A DNA stretch of 64,000 nt from Fratercula arctica (lineage: Eukaryota > Chordata > Aves > Charadriiformes > Alcidae). A model generated the notes under the pieces. That model searched no databases, was not told the origin of the DNA, and saw only the letters and a list, made by a program, of their open reading frames with translations. Of this stretch, positions 1 through 10,975 are shown piece by piece (within the stretch, counting starts at the first letter, position 1; each line of letters starts with the position of its first letter). The position numbers and the translations under genes were made by a program. The DNA is taken from assembly GCA_947846985.1 (NCBI GenBank), contig CANTUZ010000003.1, forward strand, positions 94,206,674 through 94,270,673. The letters run 5' to 3'.

Positions 1-222
1 CTCTCAACGTGAGGAAAAACTTCTTTACTTTGAGTGTGACAGCACTGGAACAGACTGCCCAGAGAGGTTGTGGAGTCTCCTTCTCGGAGATATTCAAAAC
101 CCACCTGGATGTGTTCCTGTCCAGCCTGCTCTAGGTGAACTTGCTTTGGCAGGGGTGTTGGACTAGGTGATCTCTGAAGGTCCAGCTCAACCCCTACCAC
201 GAAGTGATTCTGTGATTCTGTG
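1..222 (+). mobile_element. CR1 LINE, 3' end (young subfamily)
   Basis: This is the last ~220 bases of a CR1 non-LTR retrotransposon; the left part is outside the window. It carries the typical CR1 3' region: the end of the ORF2 tail with the 'ACTGGAACAG..TGCCCAGAGAGG' type block, then 'GGACTAGGTGATCTCTGAAGGTCC', ending in tandem ATTCTGTG octamers at about 204-222. The same subfamily appears at 52562-52867 with high similarity. The element stops exactly where a minus-strand CR1 resumes, so it most likely inserted into that copy. Orientation is certain from the tail. The 5' limit cannot be seen. Confidence 0.93.
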
Positions 223-1600
223 GTTCCTCCAGTCATCAGGCACCTTTCCTGTCCTCCATGACCTTTCAAATATGACGGATAGTGGCTTAGCAGTTACATC
301 TGCCAGCTCCCTCAGCATTCGTGGGTACATCCCATCAGGGCCCATGGATGTGTGGGAGTTGAGTTTGCCAAAATGATCTAACTCGATCCTCCTCAACCAA
401 GGGAAAGTCTTCCTTTCTCCAGACCTTTTCTCTTACCTCCATGGTCTGGGATTCCTGGGGGTTGGCCTTAGCAGTAAAGACTGAAGCAAAGGCAGCATTC
501 AGTAACTCCACCTTCTCTGCATCCTCTGTCACCAGGGCACCCACCTTATTCAGCAGCAAGCTGACATTTTCCCTAGTCTTCCTTTTGCTATTGATGTACT
601 TGAAGAAGCCCTTCTTATTGTTCTTGACATGCCTCGACAGATTTAATTCTAAGTGGGCCTTAGCCTTCCTTGTCGCATCTCTGCATACTTTGACAATGTT
701 CCTATGTTCCTCCCAAGTGGCCAGTCCCTTTTTCCACATTCTGTAAACTTCCTTCTTCTATTTGAGTTTTTCCTGAGCTCCTTGCTTATCCATGCAGGTT
801 TCCCGCCTCCTTTGCTTGATTTCTTACTCCTAGGGATGCACCAATCTTGAGCTTGGAGGAAGTGGTGCTTGAATATTAAGCAGCTCTCTTGGACCCCCCT
901 GCCTTCTAGAGTCTAACCCATGGGATTCCTCCAAGTAGGTCTTTGAAGAAGCCAAAGTTAGCCCTCCAGGGTTTTAATCCTATTTTTTGCCCTGCTTCTT
1001 CCATGCAGGATCCTGAACTACACCATCTCATGGTCACTGCAGCCAAGGCTGCCCCCACCCTTCACATCCCCAACCAGTCCTTCTTTGTTTATTAGTACAA
1101 GGTCCAACAGAACACCTTTCTTTGTGGGTTCCTCCACCACTTGTGTCAAAAAGTTATCATCAGTGCTCTGCAGAAACCTTCCGGACTGTGTGTGCCTGTG
1201 CTGTGTTGCCTTTCCAGCAAATATCAGGGTGGTTGAAGTCCCCCATGAGAACTTGAGCCTGTGATCATGAGGCTACTTTCAGCTGTCTGTAGAAGGCCTC
1301 ATTGACTTCCTCCTCCTGATCAGATGGCCTGCAGTAAACACCCACAACAGTGCCTGCCCCTTAATTCTTACCCATAAGCTTTTGACTTGTTCTTCATCCG
1401 CCCCCAGGCTGAATACATTCCAGTTGCTCTCTCACATGAATAGCAACTCCACCACCTCACCTTGCTTGCCTGTCTTTCCTAAAAAGTACGTAGCCATCCA
1501 TGACAGCATTCCAGTCATGTGAGCTATCCCACCATGTCTCTGTAATTGTAATGAGATCATGGACCATGGTTGCTTAAGTGCACATGTTGTCTATATACAT
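223..1600 (-). mobile_element. CR1 LINE, decayed ORF2 (endonuclease to early RT)
   Basis: Read on the minus strand this is the middle of CR1 ORF2. An APE-type endonuclease is visible: TETWWDSS at about 1542-1513 and GDFNHPDI at about 1243-1220. Next comes the linker ORF (739-335, containing KGFFKYINSKRK), then the start of the reverse transcriptase with GPDGMYPRMLREL and TGKVPDDW (about 345-225). Several stops and frame changes break the frame, for example after DRQAR and in the YRPSDQ region. It ends abruptly at 223 inside the RT domain, against the plus-strand CR1 tail. The missing RT remainder is expected to the left, outside the window. This is a dead copy. The upper edge near 1560-1600 is approximate. 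Confidence 0.9.
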
Positions 1601-1740
1601 CACTTAAGTGTGTACACATCCTCATATACATGTACAAAGGCCTCTAACTCTATTTTAAAGAAGCTAGAAGAGCCCATGCAACAAGTGCATAAATGTTCCA
1701 TCAATGGCCATTTCTCTTAATAAACCTTGATAGTGCTGTC
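1601..1740. other. Short unassigned spacer
   Basis: AT-rich sequence between two same-orientation CR1 copies. It may include decayed 5' CR1 sequence, but I see no recognisable domain, RNA gene or regulatory motif. Confidence 0.5.
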
Positions 1741-2516
1741 TAGATTTCACAGATTCATAGAAGGATTTAGGGTAGAAGAGCCTCAGGAAGTCACCTAGTG
1801 CAATCTCGTGTTCAAAGCAAGGTCAAATTTGAAGTTAGGCCATTTTGGTGAAGGCCAGTTGAGCTTCATACGTCTGTAGAGACAGATAATTCACTGCTGC
1901 TCTTGAAAACTGCTTCCATGCTTGCCCACATCCCTGTTGAAAATGTTTTTTCTTAAAATCTAGTTAAAATTTCCCTCACTGAGACTTCTCTCCACTGTCT
2001 CTCCTCCTCACGTTGTTCATCTTTAAGAAAAGACTGTGTCTGTTTTCTCCATACCCAGCCATTAGGTAATTGAACATGGAAATTACTTTCCCTCCGAGCA
2101 TCTTCTTCTTTAGGCTGAACGAACTCTGTTCTCTCAACCTGGTTCTCCAGCCACTCAGTCATCTTGGCAGCCCTCCTTGGAACTTTCTCCAGTCTTCTGG
2201 ATCTGCCAGTCTTCTTCTGGATCTTCAGTCTTCTCAATCTGCCAGCTACCCTTTTATTAATACAGCTCCATATGTAGTTTATCTTCACCCCTGCGTGGGT
2301 GCACTGCTGGTTTACGTTCAACATGATGGCCACCAGGAATCTGGGTCCTTTGCTGAAGGAATGTTTTCTGCTCTCTTCACTGCCCAACCTTTCCTGTTGC
2401 TGCCTCATTCTATCCCATGAGCAAGACTTCTAATTTCTTTTTCCTGAGCTTTATGGTGTTTCTTTCTACCCACTTCTCCAGTCTGTTGAGTTTCCTTTGA
2501 ATAGCTTTCCTCCAGG
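1741..2516 (-). mobile_element. CR1 LINE, old 3' third (late RT and 3' region)
   Basis: The low-coordinate edge carries a degraded minus-strand CR1 end ('TCACAGATTCATAGAAGG..', 'TCACCTAGTGCAATCTC'). It then runs backwards through the 3' region ('CTTTAGGCTGAACGAACTC', 'CATCTTGGCAGCCCTCC') into the RT C-terminal part ('ATACAGCTCCATATGTAGTT', 'TTCTCCAGTCTGTTGAGTTTCC') up to about 2516. It is visibly more diverged than the 1-222 copy, so it is older. It is separate from the 223-1600 fragment, because its own 3' end lies between them. A minus-strand open frame of about 150 codons crosses it but matches no intact CR1 protein. Confidence 0.85.
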
Positions 2517-3354
2517 ATACTGACTGCTTTTTTATGACTAAATAAAGTACTTTTCTGCCTTTACTGGAAATAGCAAACTGATATTTATAATTAAAGGCCA
2601 CACACATAATGGGTATAAATTTGGAATTCATTTAAGATCCTAATTCTAAATTTCATTTTAAAATGTTGGTATATCACACACAATGACAAAGCATGTGGGT
2701 CTACAGCAAAACTGTATTCAAACTATGCTGCATTTTTAAAGCCATTAAATTACCTTTAACAAGTCCTCTCAAATATTTTAAGTTATGTAAGTTTTTTTCA
2801 GTTAATGTCTGTGATAATGAAAAAGAATATTATTTTTTTAAAAGTTTTCTGCAGATATGTTGTGTATATTCTGCACTTCGTTTGATATCATAAATTAGTT
2901 CTGGGATAAACTACCAGTACAGACAAGTTCATTTCAAGTTTCTATGCACTTGTTGCATATTTTCTATTTCACTGAAATTTTACTCTCCTAAGAATATGGC
3001 TGGCCGTCAATAGCAAACATCAGTCTCGCCATGTCAAACATAATGAAAAAGGCGAAATAACAAACGAAAAAGCTGATGCTAGACATTCCTATGGGTTCTA
3101 CTTGTACAGAAACCATGAGTTCTTATGGTTTAGCAAGTAAATCTGAATTTGACAGGGGTTGGGGATTTTTTATTGTATTGTGGAATATTCTCTGTCAAAA
3201 TATGGCCCATGAAAAAGAATACTACCAATGTAGGCTGCTAACCTGAGAAAGTCATTCAAGCTATAACACTGAATACCCTGGAAAACCTACTGTTCATCAC
3301 TTTTTTAATCTTCTGCTACCAAATAAAGTGCAGGTGAATATCTACAGGTTGGGG

Positions 3355-3387
3355 AAAAAAAAAAAAAAAAAAGAAAAAAAAAGAAAA
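3355..3387. repeat. A-rich simple repeat
   Basis: Almost pure A interrupted by single G. No retroposed element is recognised upstream, so slippage is the simplest origin. Confidence 0.85.
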
Positions 3388-3991
3388 TCGAAACCACATG
3401 AACCATTTTCATTCTCTTGCAGCACACACTGGCTAAATAAGATCTCAAAATCCAAGCAATGCTGTGATGGTAAATATATAATCATTTCAGTAGTCTTTAA
3501 GCAAAATCAGAATGATAAATGGCTCCAGAGAAAAGTTGGTATACCATGGACAGGACACCATATCCATGGCAACTTTGAATTGTGGTACAGAAGTTGGACT
3601 AATTTTTTCTCCTCTGAAGTCACAAAAGCTGAAGATCAGGTTGAACTGACTTCATCAGTGCCAATTTTAAAACTCTAAATATCAAGCATTGTAGTAAGAG
3701 TGTTTTATTTGTTCTGCTGAGAACCGGTTTCTCCTGAAGGTATTGGATTCTTGTCTTCCCTGCTTGTTACAAGAAGTCATAAGCTAAGAGGAAAATGAGG
3801 GAAGTGTCTGTTAAACTTTCAGGGCATTAGGTTACAGATGACAAGTAGCCATGAATCATGTCTGATATTAAATGTCTTTGACAGCTTCTATTTTAACAAC
3901 TATCTGGGAAAACAATCAAAAAACATTCAACATTAATGAACCTTCTTTATTATATAAATAAAATAACAAGGTATCTGCTAAAAATCTTTAA

Positions 3992-4057
3992 TTGAATGGT
4001 TATGTCTTCTTGATGAAGGTGATGTTGAATGGTTATGTCTTCTTGATGAAGGTGATG
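3992..4057. repeat. Perfect 33-bp tandem duplication
   Basis: Two identical 33-base copies lie head to tail (3992-4024 and 4025-4057), each beginning TTGAATGGTTATGTCTTC. The perfect identity suggests a recent local duplication. Because 33 is a multiple of three it keeps a frame open through both copies, but nothing else suggests coding. Confidence 0.95.
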
Positions 4058-4526
4058 TTTTACTTTTGCAGAAAGAGTAAATCACTGATAGTCACTATTG
4101 CTTTATTACAGAAAGTTTCTAGGGTCATAACCTACCAACCTCCGATATCTTTGGCACTTGAAATAACAGACAAATCAGGTTTTACAGGTATTTAACATGA
4201 AGATTGTCATAGCACCATTTAGAACCTTTGGTAGTTCTCTTTCTTTCTTTCTGTTGCTCTCCTTTTTTCTTCTGCTTTTCATAAGAATAGAAAAAATCTG
4301 TGGTTTGTGATTTTTCACAAACTTAAAATAAGAATAGAATATGTATTTTTAACAGATTATAAAGCTGCATTCAAAATACTTTTTGTTTCCCCCTATTACT
4401 CATTTTCCTAAGCCTGATAATCTGCTCAATTATTAAGTGGTTAAAACTACACTACCAACCTACTAAATTCAAAACTGGAACATATTTCAACACATTGAAA
4501 AATGTGTTTTAACGGGAAATAAAAAT

Positions 4527-4572
4527 ATTTTACATTAATGGATGAACAGATTTTACATTAATGGATGAACAG
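4527..4572. repeat. Perfect 23-bp tandem duplication
   Basis: Two identical 23-base copies (4527-4549, 4550-4572) of a unit beginning ATTTTACATTAATGG. It lies about 500 bases from the 33-bp duplication. Confidence 0.95.
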
Positions 4573-5397
4573 AATGAAAGAACACTTCCTTTCACCTCCT
4601 TTTGTTCTCCAACAAGGAATAATAGACATTGTAGAGATTAATTTAGCGTGGCTGTAAAGACAATGTATACATATTTTGGTATATACTAACCACATTTACC
4701 ATCAAGAAGCCTGATTAAGAAGTGTAGTACACTTCTCGTATACATTGTAGCTTCTGTGATCTGCACTATCATTAACAGATAAGAAGTCTAAAGCCACTTA
4801 ACTCTGACTTAATTTACTACTGTGCAAAGTGTATTTACTAATGATGTGCAACTAGAGATCATGCTGTTTTTACAGTTACAGCCTCTGGACCAGACTTATA
4901 AGAGATACTTGGTTGCCTAAATGGGCACATAAGTTCCTGGTAGGATTTTCAGAATCTCCTAGCCTTCATTTCAAGAGCAGTAAGGCTAATGAAAGGCTAA
5001 TGGCATAATGAAAATGCCAATGGAGGCTTGTCTGCATATTAAGGTAGTTAACTACCTTCTAAAACCAAGTTCATTCTTCTTTGCCTGTATTTCCCATCAG
5101 TGTTTTATGGTATTGCAGTTTTCTTCCAATTCTTTTCAGGATGAATCACCAAAAATTTGGCCTTCATGCATACAAGTCAGGAAAAAGATGGAGTTCCTGC
5201 AATCACAGCCACCTGTTTGTCCCGCAACACCATGGTTCTTTAAGTACTGGCTTAACACGTGAAAGCATCACATTCAAATCTCCTCACTGTTTGATTCAGG
5301 AAAGTAACATGTCAGCTAAAACATAATAAGACATAATTATTTCTGGTTTTATATTGTAGTTGGAATTTCTTTTGGGCATCCCTCTGTCTGAGGTTAT

Positions 5398-5434
5398 AAC
5401 ATATAACCCCTATCATTCTGTGATTCTGTGATAC
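5398..5434 (+). mobile_element. CR1 3' tail remnant
   Basis: A very short plus-strand remnant with the CR1-type tail 'ATTCTGTGATTCTGTGAT' at about 5416-5433. Little of the CR1 body can be aligned upstream, so this is either an extremely truncated insertion or a decayed one. Confidence 0.6.
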
Positions 5435-5972
5435 AAAGGGTGTGTGTGTGCATGGTGGTGTCGAACCCTCATCTTCAACATCCCTAGCAAGCACTATAGT
5501 CTTGCTAAACTATGCTGTCAGTCCATGTGATATTGTCCATTGGCCCGATTAAAATTTCGTTATACAATACAATGCAAGGTGAGTTGCTCCAAAACGTGAG
5601 ACTAAACAAGAGAAGCAGGAACTCTTGCCATCACGCACATTATTAAAGGACACATTGCTATAGTCCTTGCTGAAATTTACATTCAATGGGAAGTAAAAGA
5701 GGAGAGTGAGAGGGATACCCAGTGAAGGAATACCTAGTGGACAGGATAATATCTTGGAAACAAATATTATTTTTTATCTAATTATTTTTATCTAATTATT
5801 TTTATCTAAATGAGACAAATACAGATTTTTCAAAATTACCTTTTTTCCTAGAAAAATATATGCCTTACCAAAAGCTGCTAGCTATTTTCAGTGGAAACAT
5901 GTACAGATATGTAGGAAGGACTTCTAGATAAAAATTAGAACAGATATGCTGGTTGTCTGGCTAAGCCATTTC
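5435..5972. other. Unassigned AT-rich DNA
   Basis: No repeat or gene is recognised except the T-rich 14-bp tandem repeat at 5771-5809 and a short (TG) run near 5440-5452. Confidence 0.6.
5771..5809. repeat. 14-bp tandem repeat, about 2.8 copies
   Basis: The unit TTTTTATCTAATTA is repeated at 5771-5784, 5785-5798 and 5799-5809 (partial). It is a simple slippage-type minisatellite. Confidence 0.92.
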
Positions 5973-5973
5973 T

Positions 5974-6812
5974 CCAAGGTGAGTTGACCTTGGATGGCTG
6001 CCTGACCCCACCGCAGCCACTCTCTTGCTCTCCCTCCTCAACAGGACAGGGGGAGAAAATAAGATGGAAAAGCTCATGCAACAATATAAAGACAGGGAGA
6101 TCACTTAGAACTGCCATCAGGGGCAAAACAGACTCGACCATGGGAAGATTATTTTAATCTACTGCCAACTAAAAATAGAATAGGATGGTGAGAAACAAAA
6201 ACTAAAACCTGACCTCCGTTTCTTCTCAGACTCAACTTCACTCCATTCCCGAGTCTTCTACCTCCCATCTGTGGTGCAGGGGTATGGGGAATGGGGGGTT
6301 CTGGTCGGTCCGTAACAGCTCCTCTCTGCTGCTCCGTCCCTTTCACATATTTACCCTGCTCTACCGTGGGCTTCTCTTTGTGGGCTTCAGCTTCCTTCAG
6401 GGCACATCCACCCGGTCCAGCATGGGGTCTTCCAGAGGCTGCATGGTGGATATCTGCTCCACCATGGTCCTCCATGGGCTGCAGGGGGACAATATGCAAT
6501 ACCAAGGTCTTCTCCATGTATTGCAGGGGAATCCCTGCGTCTGTGCCTGCAGCACCTCCTCCCCCTCCTTCTCTGACCTCGGTGTCTGCAGAGTTCTCTC
6601 TCTCACATTTTCTGAATTTTCTCTCTCAGAACTCCAGCGCCCTTTCCTAAATACATTTCCCTGAGGTGCTCCCACCGTGGCTGCGGGGCTCAGCCGTGCC
6701 TGCAGGGGGTCCGTTCAAGCTGGCTGGAACCGGCTGTGTCCAGCTCAGGGCAGCCCCGGCCTCTCCTCACAGAGGCTGCCCTAGCACCTGGGCACTGGCA
6801 CCCCTTACACCT
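5974..6812 (-). mobile_element. Solo LTR, avian endogenous retrovirus (type A)
   Basis: This block is far more GC-rich than its flanks and matches, from memory, the common avian LTR whose given-strand edge resembles TGTGGTGGGTTGACCCTGGC and whose other edge ends in ..CAATACA. Diagnostic parts are the AGACAGGGAGATCACT block, 'GGGCAAAACAGACTCGAC', and the short degenerate internal repeats built on CCATGGGCTGCAGGGG (about 6400-6540). Orientation is minus, inferred from the canonical poly(A) signal of the family, which here has decayed at about 6150-6160. No gag, pol or env flanks it and no second LTR is close, so it is probably a solo LTR. Open frames inside it are incidental. I saw no clear target-site duplication. 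Confidence 0.72.
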
Positions 6813-7290
6813 TTATTTTCCCTGAAAAAACATTAACCTGAATCAGGGAAACGTTGGATCAGTGAATCACATCTGTTCCTGTCCTCCCCTGCTTTCTATT
6901 TTTAGCTCAGGTCTGGTAGATACTGTTCACTATAAAAATAAGTTAAAGCATTTCGAAGTCAGAAATGACTTGAAGATATATTGACCTGAAGATTTCAAAA
7001 AGAGGATATATTGATGCTCTATTAACACTGGTAGTGGAAAACCAGATCTAACAACACTTTTTCTTTTCCTTTTAGTAAAAAAGAGGCTTCTTACTGTGAA
7101 ACTAAGAAAAAGTTTATTGTAATAACAGATATATCTGAAGTCAGAACTGTATCATATTTGAGAATCAGTTTTAAATATTTATACTAATAGTTTTGGAATC
7201 CAATTTGTGCACTGGAATTTTTTTTTTTTTTTTTTTTTTTTTAAGTGGAAAATAACATAAAATGATATATTCCTGAAAGGAGAGTGTAAT
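6813..7290. other. Unassigned AT-rich DNA
   Basis: No gene or repeat family is recognised. It contains a 25-base T tract at 7218-7242, just upstream of a CR1 copy. Confidence 0.55.
7218..7242. repeat. T(25) homopolymer
   Basis: Uninterrupted run of 25 T. No retroposed body is recognised next to it on the minus strand. Confidence 0.95.
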
Positions 7291-7572
7291 GCTGGGACAC
7301 AGGGTAATGGCCTCAAACTGAAAGAGGGTAGATTTAGATTGGATATCAGGAAGAAATTCTTTACTGTAAGGGTGGTGAGGCACTGGAACAGGTTGCCCAG
7401 GGAAGCTGTGGATGCCCCATCCCTGGAAGTGTTCAAGGCCAGGCTGGATGAGGCTTTGAGCAGCCTGGTCTAGTGGGAGGTGTCCCTGCCCATGGTAGGG
7501 GGGTTGGAACTGGATGATCTTTAAGGTCCCTTTCAACCTGAACCATTCTGTGATTCTGAGATTCTGTGTGTG
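7291..7572 (+). mobile_element. CR1 LINE, 5'-truncated 3' end
   Basis: About 280 bases of CR1 3' end: 'CAGGGTAATGGCCTCAAACTG', 'GGATATCAGGAAGAAATTC', 'CACTGGAACAGGTTGCCC', 'GTCCCTGCCCATGG', 'GGAACTGGATGATCTTTAAGG', ending in ATTCTGTGATTCTGAGATTCTGTG. It looks young and belongs to the same subfamily as the minus-strand copy at 62441-62829. It is severely 5'-truncated, as is usual for CR1. Confidence 0.93.
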
Positions 7573-8314
7573 AGAGAAAACTGAAAAAGGGTAATGGATG
7601 GATAAGTGTGTTTTCTGCTCTTTTACTTAACACCGTTTGGCATTTTCATTTGCTGAAAGGTACAAATAATCTAGTACTTGTGGCCTAAACTGTTGGTTTC
7701 AGATGCAACATTCTGAATTCTACTGAAATACTTTCAAATATAGAGATCTACATTGAGACCTTTACATGTATAGGCAGCTGTGTCCAGTAGCCCCAGTTAG
7801 AATTTTATTTACCTTAAGAATCATTGTTTATGTTTGTTTATTTTTAGGCTATATCTGTTTATTGTTTAGGCTATATCTATAATACATCAGTCCTAAGACC
7901 TCATTCATGCTATGCTTCGATAAAAATGAGCAAATTGGTGCCCAGTGACATCACATCACACTTCCATCACAGAGAAGCAACTAGTCGCTAGTGGTGCATG
8001 TGATTCAAAATGTAAAGCACTACCATGAATTTAATTTCCTTTGACCTTAAAAGGATGAGGTGTTGAGACTTAACTATGTCTCAGGTATTGGTTTCTCTGG
8101 TAAAATATACCAGAGTTTATCGTAGGGTTAAATTCTCAGCCATCCTCAACATGAAGTGGTATGAGGACTTTTCTTCCACACACAGATCAAACAAAGAAGT
8201 GATTTTCATTAATATATTTTCTTCCTTTCCTACTGAAATTGTGAAGCATGAAAGCAGAGACTTGTGAAGAGTGGGTGGAAGCGATTTCTAACGTCAAAGG
8301 TTCTTTTTTCTTCT

Positions 8315-8349
<35 letters not shown>

Positions 8350-10918
8350 CTGGTGATGTTTTAATGGAAAGTACAGGAATACAGGCTTCGCCTTATCATA
8401 TTTCAGTATTGCCTCATCTGGCTTGAAAAATCCAACATGGCCTAAGTGATTTTGATCGAATAATTGCTGGCTTTCCAAATCTCAAAGGGAGGTAAATTGG
8501 AGGTAGAAGTTCAGAAAGCTAATTCAAAATGCACCTTGTTACAAAAAGTTGGTGCATTTCAGGAGCTTTTCTCTGTACAAAAACATGGAATAAGGCTGTT
8601 GTCCTCAGGAGGTCATGACTGATGATGAACCTTCCCTGAGTTTCCCCATTGTCTACCTAAAAGTGGTTCATTGATTAAGATGCTGGTTCCTGTCAATGCT
8701 CTCTGACTTGCATAACTCTTCTTACCCAACCACAGAATTCAGGTGTCAGGAAACTGATAAGCCCTGTAACAGATGGATGTGATTTTTTGGGTCTAGAATT
8801 AAGGGTATGTTTATGTAATATAATTCAGCCTCATAAAGGCATATCTGAATTAACTGTAGCTCATAAAACCAAGTACAGTACAGAAATATTTTGGACATAC
8901 CTGCAGAGAACTGTCTTGGGTCATGGGCATGGGAGGTTATTGCTTAATCTGGATGAGAGAGGCTGCATTAACACTAGCTGTGTTAATGGAGAAAGTCCAG
9001 CCGTGTTCTCTTCTTTCACATGTGGTTGTTGCGGAGAAGAGATTCTCTTTGGGGCAGCTGATGGGGCACATAGAGAAAGGAAGAGAGGAGAAATTGGGTA
9101 CAGAAGACAAAGATCTATAAGATCTTACAGCCTTCTCAAACACACATCACATGATCATTTGTTCCTCAAGGGAGTTACCCTCTGTTAGAGACTTCCTGTA
9201 CTTCCTTACTTAAAGTCACTAAACAATACCATGAAAGAAGAATAAATTTTATCACGTTGGTTGACTGTCCAAATACCAAGCTCATACACTCAAATGGCTA
9301 GGCACCAGAGATGGCAAAACAGACACTGGATTGTGGACAATCTCAAAAACTTCTGATTTTGCAAATTAATATTTTATTTGTTTCTTTTGTCTGCTACTTA
9401 CTTAGCCTTTCAAAAATTTCAGATTACACTTTGAGGCTGAAGTGTAAGTACAGCAATATTACAAGAAAATATGTCCTCCTTAGATCTGTAACCCATTATT
9501 CAACATGCTTGATTTTTTAACAAGTCACGTTGGATCAGGTTGAACACTGGAGAGTTCATTCCTCAAATATTAGACTAAAAAAAAATCATAACTTTTGTCA
9601 CATTTTTCTGATAGTATTCAATACACTATTTCAGTCAGGTAATAAGTGTCTGACTCATGGGGAGTTTAACAAATACCTTCAGATTTATACATGATGTGCA
9701 TTTTTCTGCAGATCTAGGTATCATATAAAACAACTTATAGAACAAATGTGAAAAATCTGCACTGAAACTTGTGCAAGAAAGCAATAAATAACATGCAGTC
9801 AATAAGACTGTGATTAAACTGATAAGGAAACTTCTGCACATTAATAATTTATAAAATAAAGTAATTATAAAATAAATTCTGATGAAAATGAATTTAATGA
9901 AAATTAATACTTTCCTAAAACCATCTGAGTTAAGCTACAAAAACACAAATTCTCTTACTATCTATCTGCTGCAATAAAAGCTGCAGAAATATAATGTTAA
10001 GACTTTGTTATGATCAGCATGGAAAATATAAGCAAGTGAGACACAGTATCTGAGTGAAATCACTGCTCAATTCAAAGTAAACTTTCTGGATCCTTTTAAT
10101 CAGTGTCATCATGTCTGAGTAATGATTTGTGTAATAGTGTTGTGTAGAGTTGAATTTGGGAACTACAGTGGACTGAATACATCAGCTATCTTGATATTCA
10201 TGTATTCACTTACTTGGTAGTGTCATAGGTTATGTGTAAGCATAAATTGTTGAAAAATTATTTCCTGCAGGCATTTCAACTTTATTCAACCTACAGGAGC
10301 AGATTTAGTAACAGAGACATTCATCATGTACTGAAGTTCTTGTGTGTTATGTGGCTGACTGAATGATGAAACTTCTTCATTAAGTCAATTTGAAAGCTGT
10401 AGTTTATAGTAAGGAACAAATAAACATCAGACTGGGTTTTTCAGTGTGTGTAGCTTGATTTTTCTTTTTATTAATTTAAGCTTAGTCCTGTAAGAAATCT
10501 TCTGAGGACCTCTCAGATACAGATGTGCTCCTCTGTCTTGCTGCATGCTGCAGAACTTCTTTGTTTATCTACAGCCTCTGCAAAGTACTTTTTATTCTCC
10601 TTTATACTGTCTTTCAAGATAGCTTGCACAGCATCTGTTGGAGCATGCAGTTATGCCATTTTGATACATTCCCACACTGAAGAGGCCCAGCTCTTCATTC
10701 TACAGATAAGGTATACCTAGAAATGTGAAATGCTTTATTGTCAAGTTGAAATCATCCTTAACTTTATGGCAAATACAGAAAAATGCAAGTGCAAGCTGTT
10801 ATTCCTGGAAGAATTTTTAGTTTATTCATAACAAAAATCAACCTGAAAGTCTTTTCTTTAAACAGTTAACTTACTGTAGGTGTTTTCTTGACATGGTCTT
10901 TTCGGGAACTTTTTCATT
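7573..10918. other. Unassigned AT-rich DNA
   Basis: I see no repeat family, exon or RNA gene. Notable small items are an imperfect direct repeat of about 22 bases (about 7834-7856 and 7855-7876) and a 29-base T tract (8317-8345). A somewhat less AT-rich stretch at about 8890-9130 carries an open frame of about 130 codons with no recognisable domain. Confidence 0.6.
8317..8345. repeat. T(29) homopolymer
   Basis: Run of 29 T preceded by a short TTC-rich stretch. No associated retroposon is recognised. Confidence 0.93.
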
Positions 10919-10975
10919 CTAGAATAGAATAGTTCCAGTGGGAAGGTACCTAGAACAATTATCTAGTCCAGCTGT
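10919..10975 (-). mobile_element. CR1 3' terminal fragment, older tail type
   Basis: Starts with the reverse-complement tail 'AGAATAGAATAG' followed by 'GGGAAGGTACCTAGAACAA' and 'ATCTAGTCCAGCTG', the usual minus-strand opening of a CR1. Only about 57 bases can be recognised. The AGAATAGAATAG tail differs from the AATCATAG type elsewhere, so it is a different subfamily. Confidence 0.75.

Larger units (their letters stand above)
2517..5397. other. Unassigned AT-rich DNA with simple repeats
   Basis: No repeat family, exon or RNA gene is recognised. It contains an A-rich tract at about 3355-3387 and the small tandem duplications listed separately (3992-4057, 4527-4572). Open frames here, the longest about 116 codons and running through the A-rich tract, have no recognisable domain and no codon structure that supports a gene. 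Confidence 0.6.

Noticed and set aside
335..739. 134-codon minus-strand frame as a host gene
   Set aside because: It is the CR1 ORF2 linker between endonuclease and RT, part of a broken element.
1..1600. Twin-priming inversion of a single CR1
   Set aside because: The inverted part lies after the 3' tail. Twin priming would place it before the sense 3' part.
3328..3678. 116-codon frame with poly-lysine
   Set aside because: The lysines come from an A-rich simple repeat. Nothing else supports coding.
6149..6675. Overlapping frames of 92-126 codons on both strands
   Set aside because: They lie inside a GC-rich LTR. Low stop density there follows from composition.
7218..7572. T(25) tract as part of the CR1 at 7291
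   Set aside because: CR1 does not end in poly-A or begin with poly-T, and about 50 unrelated bases separate them.
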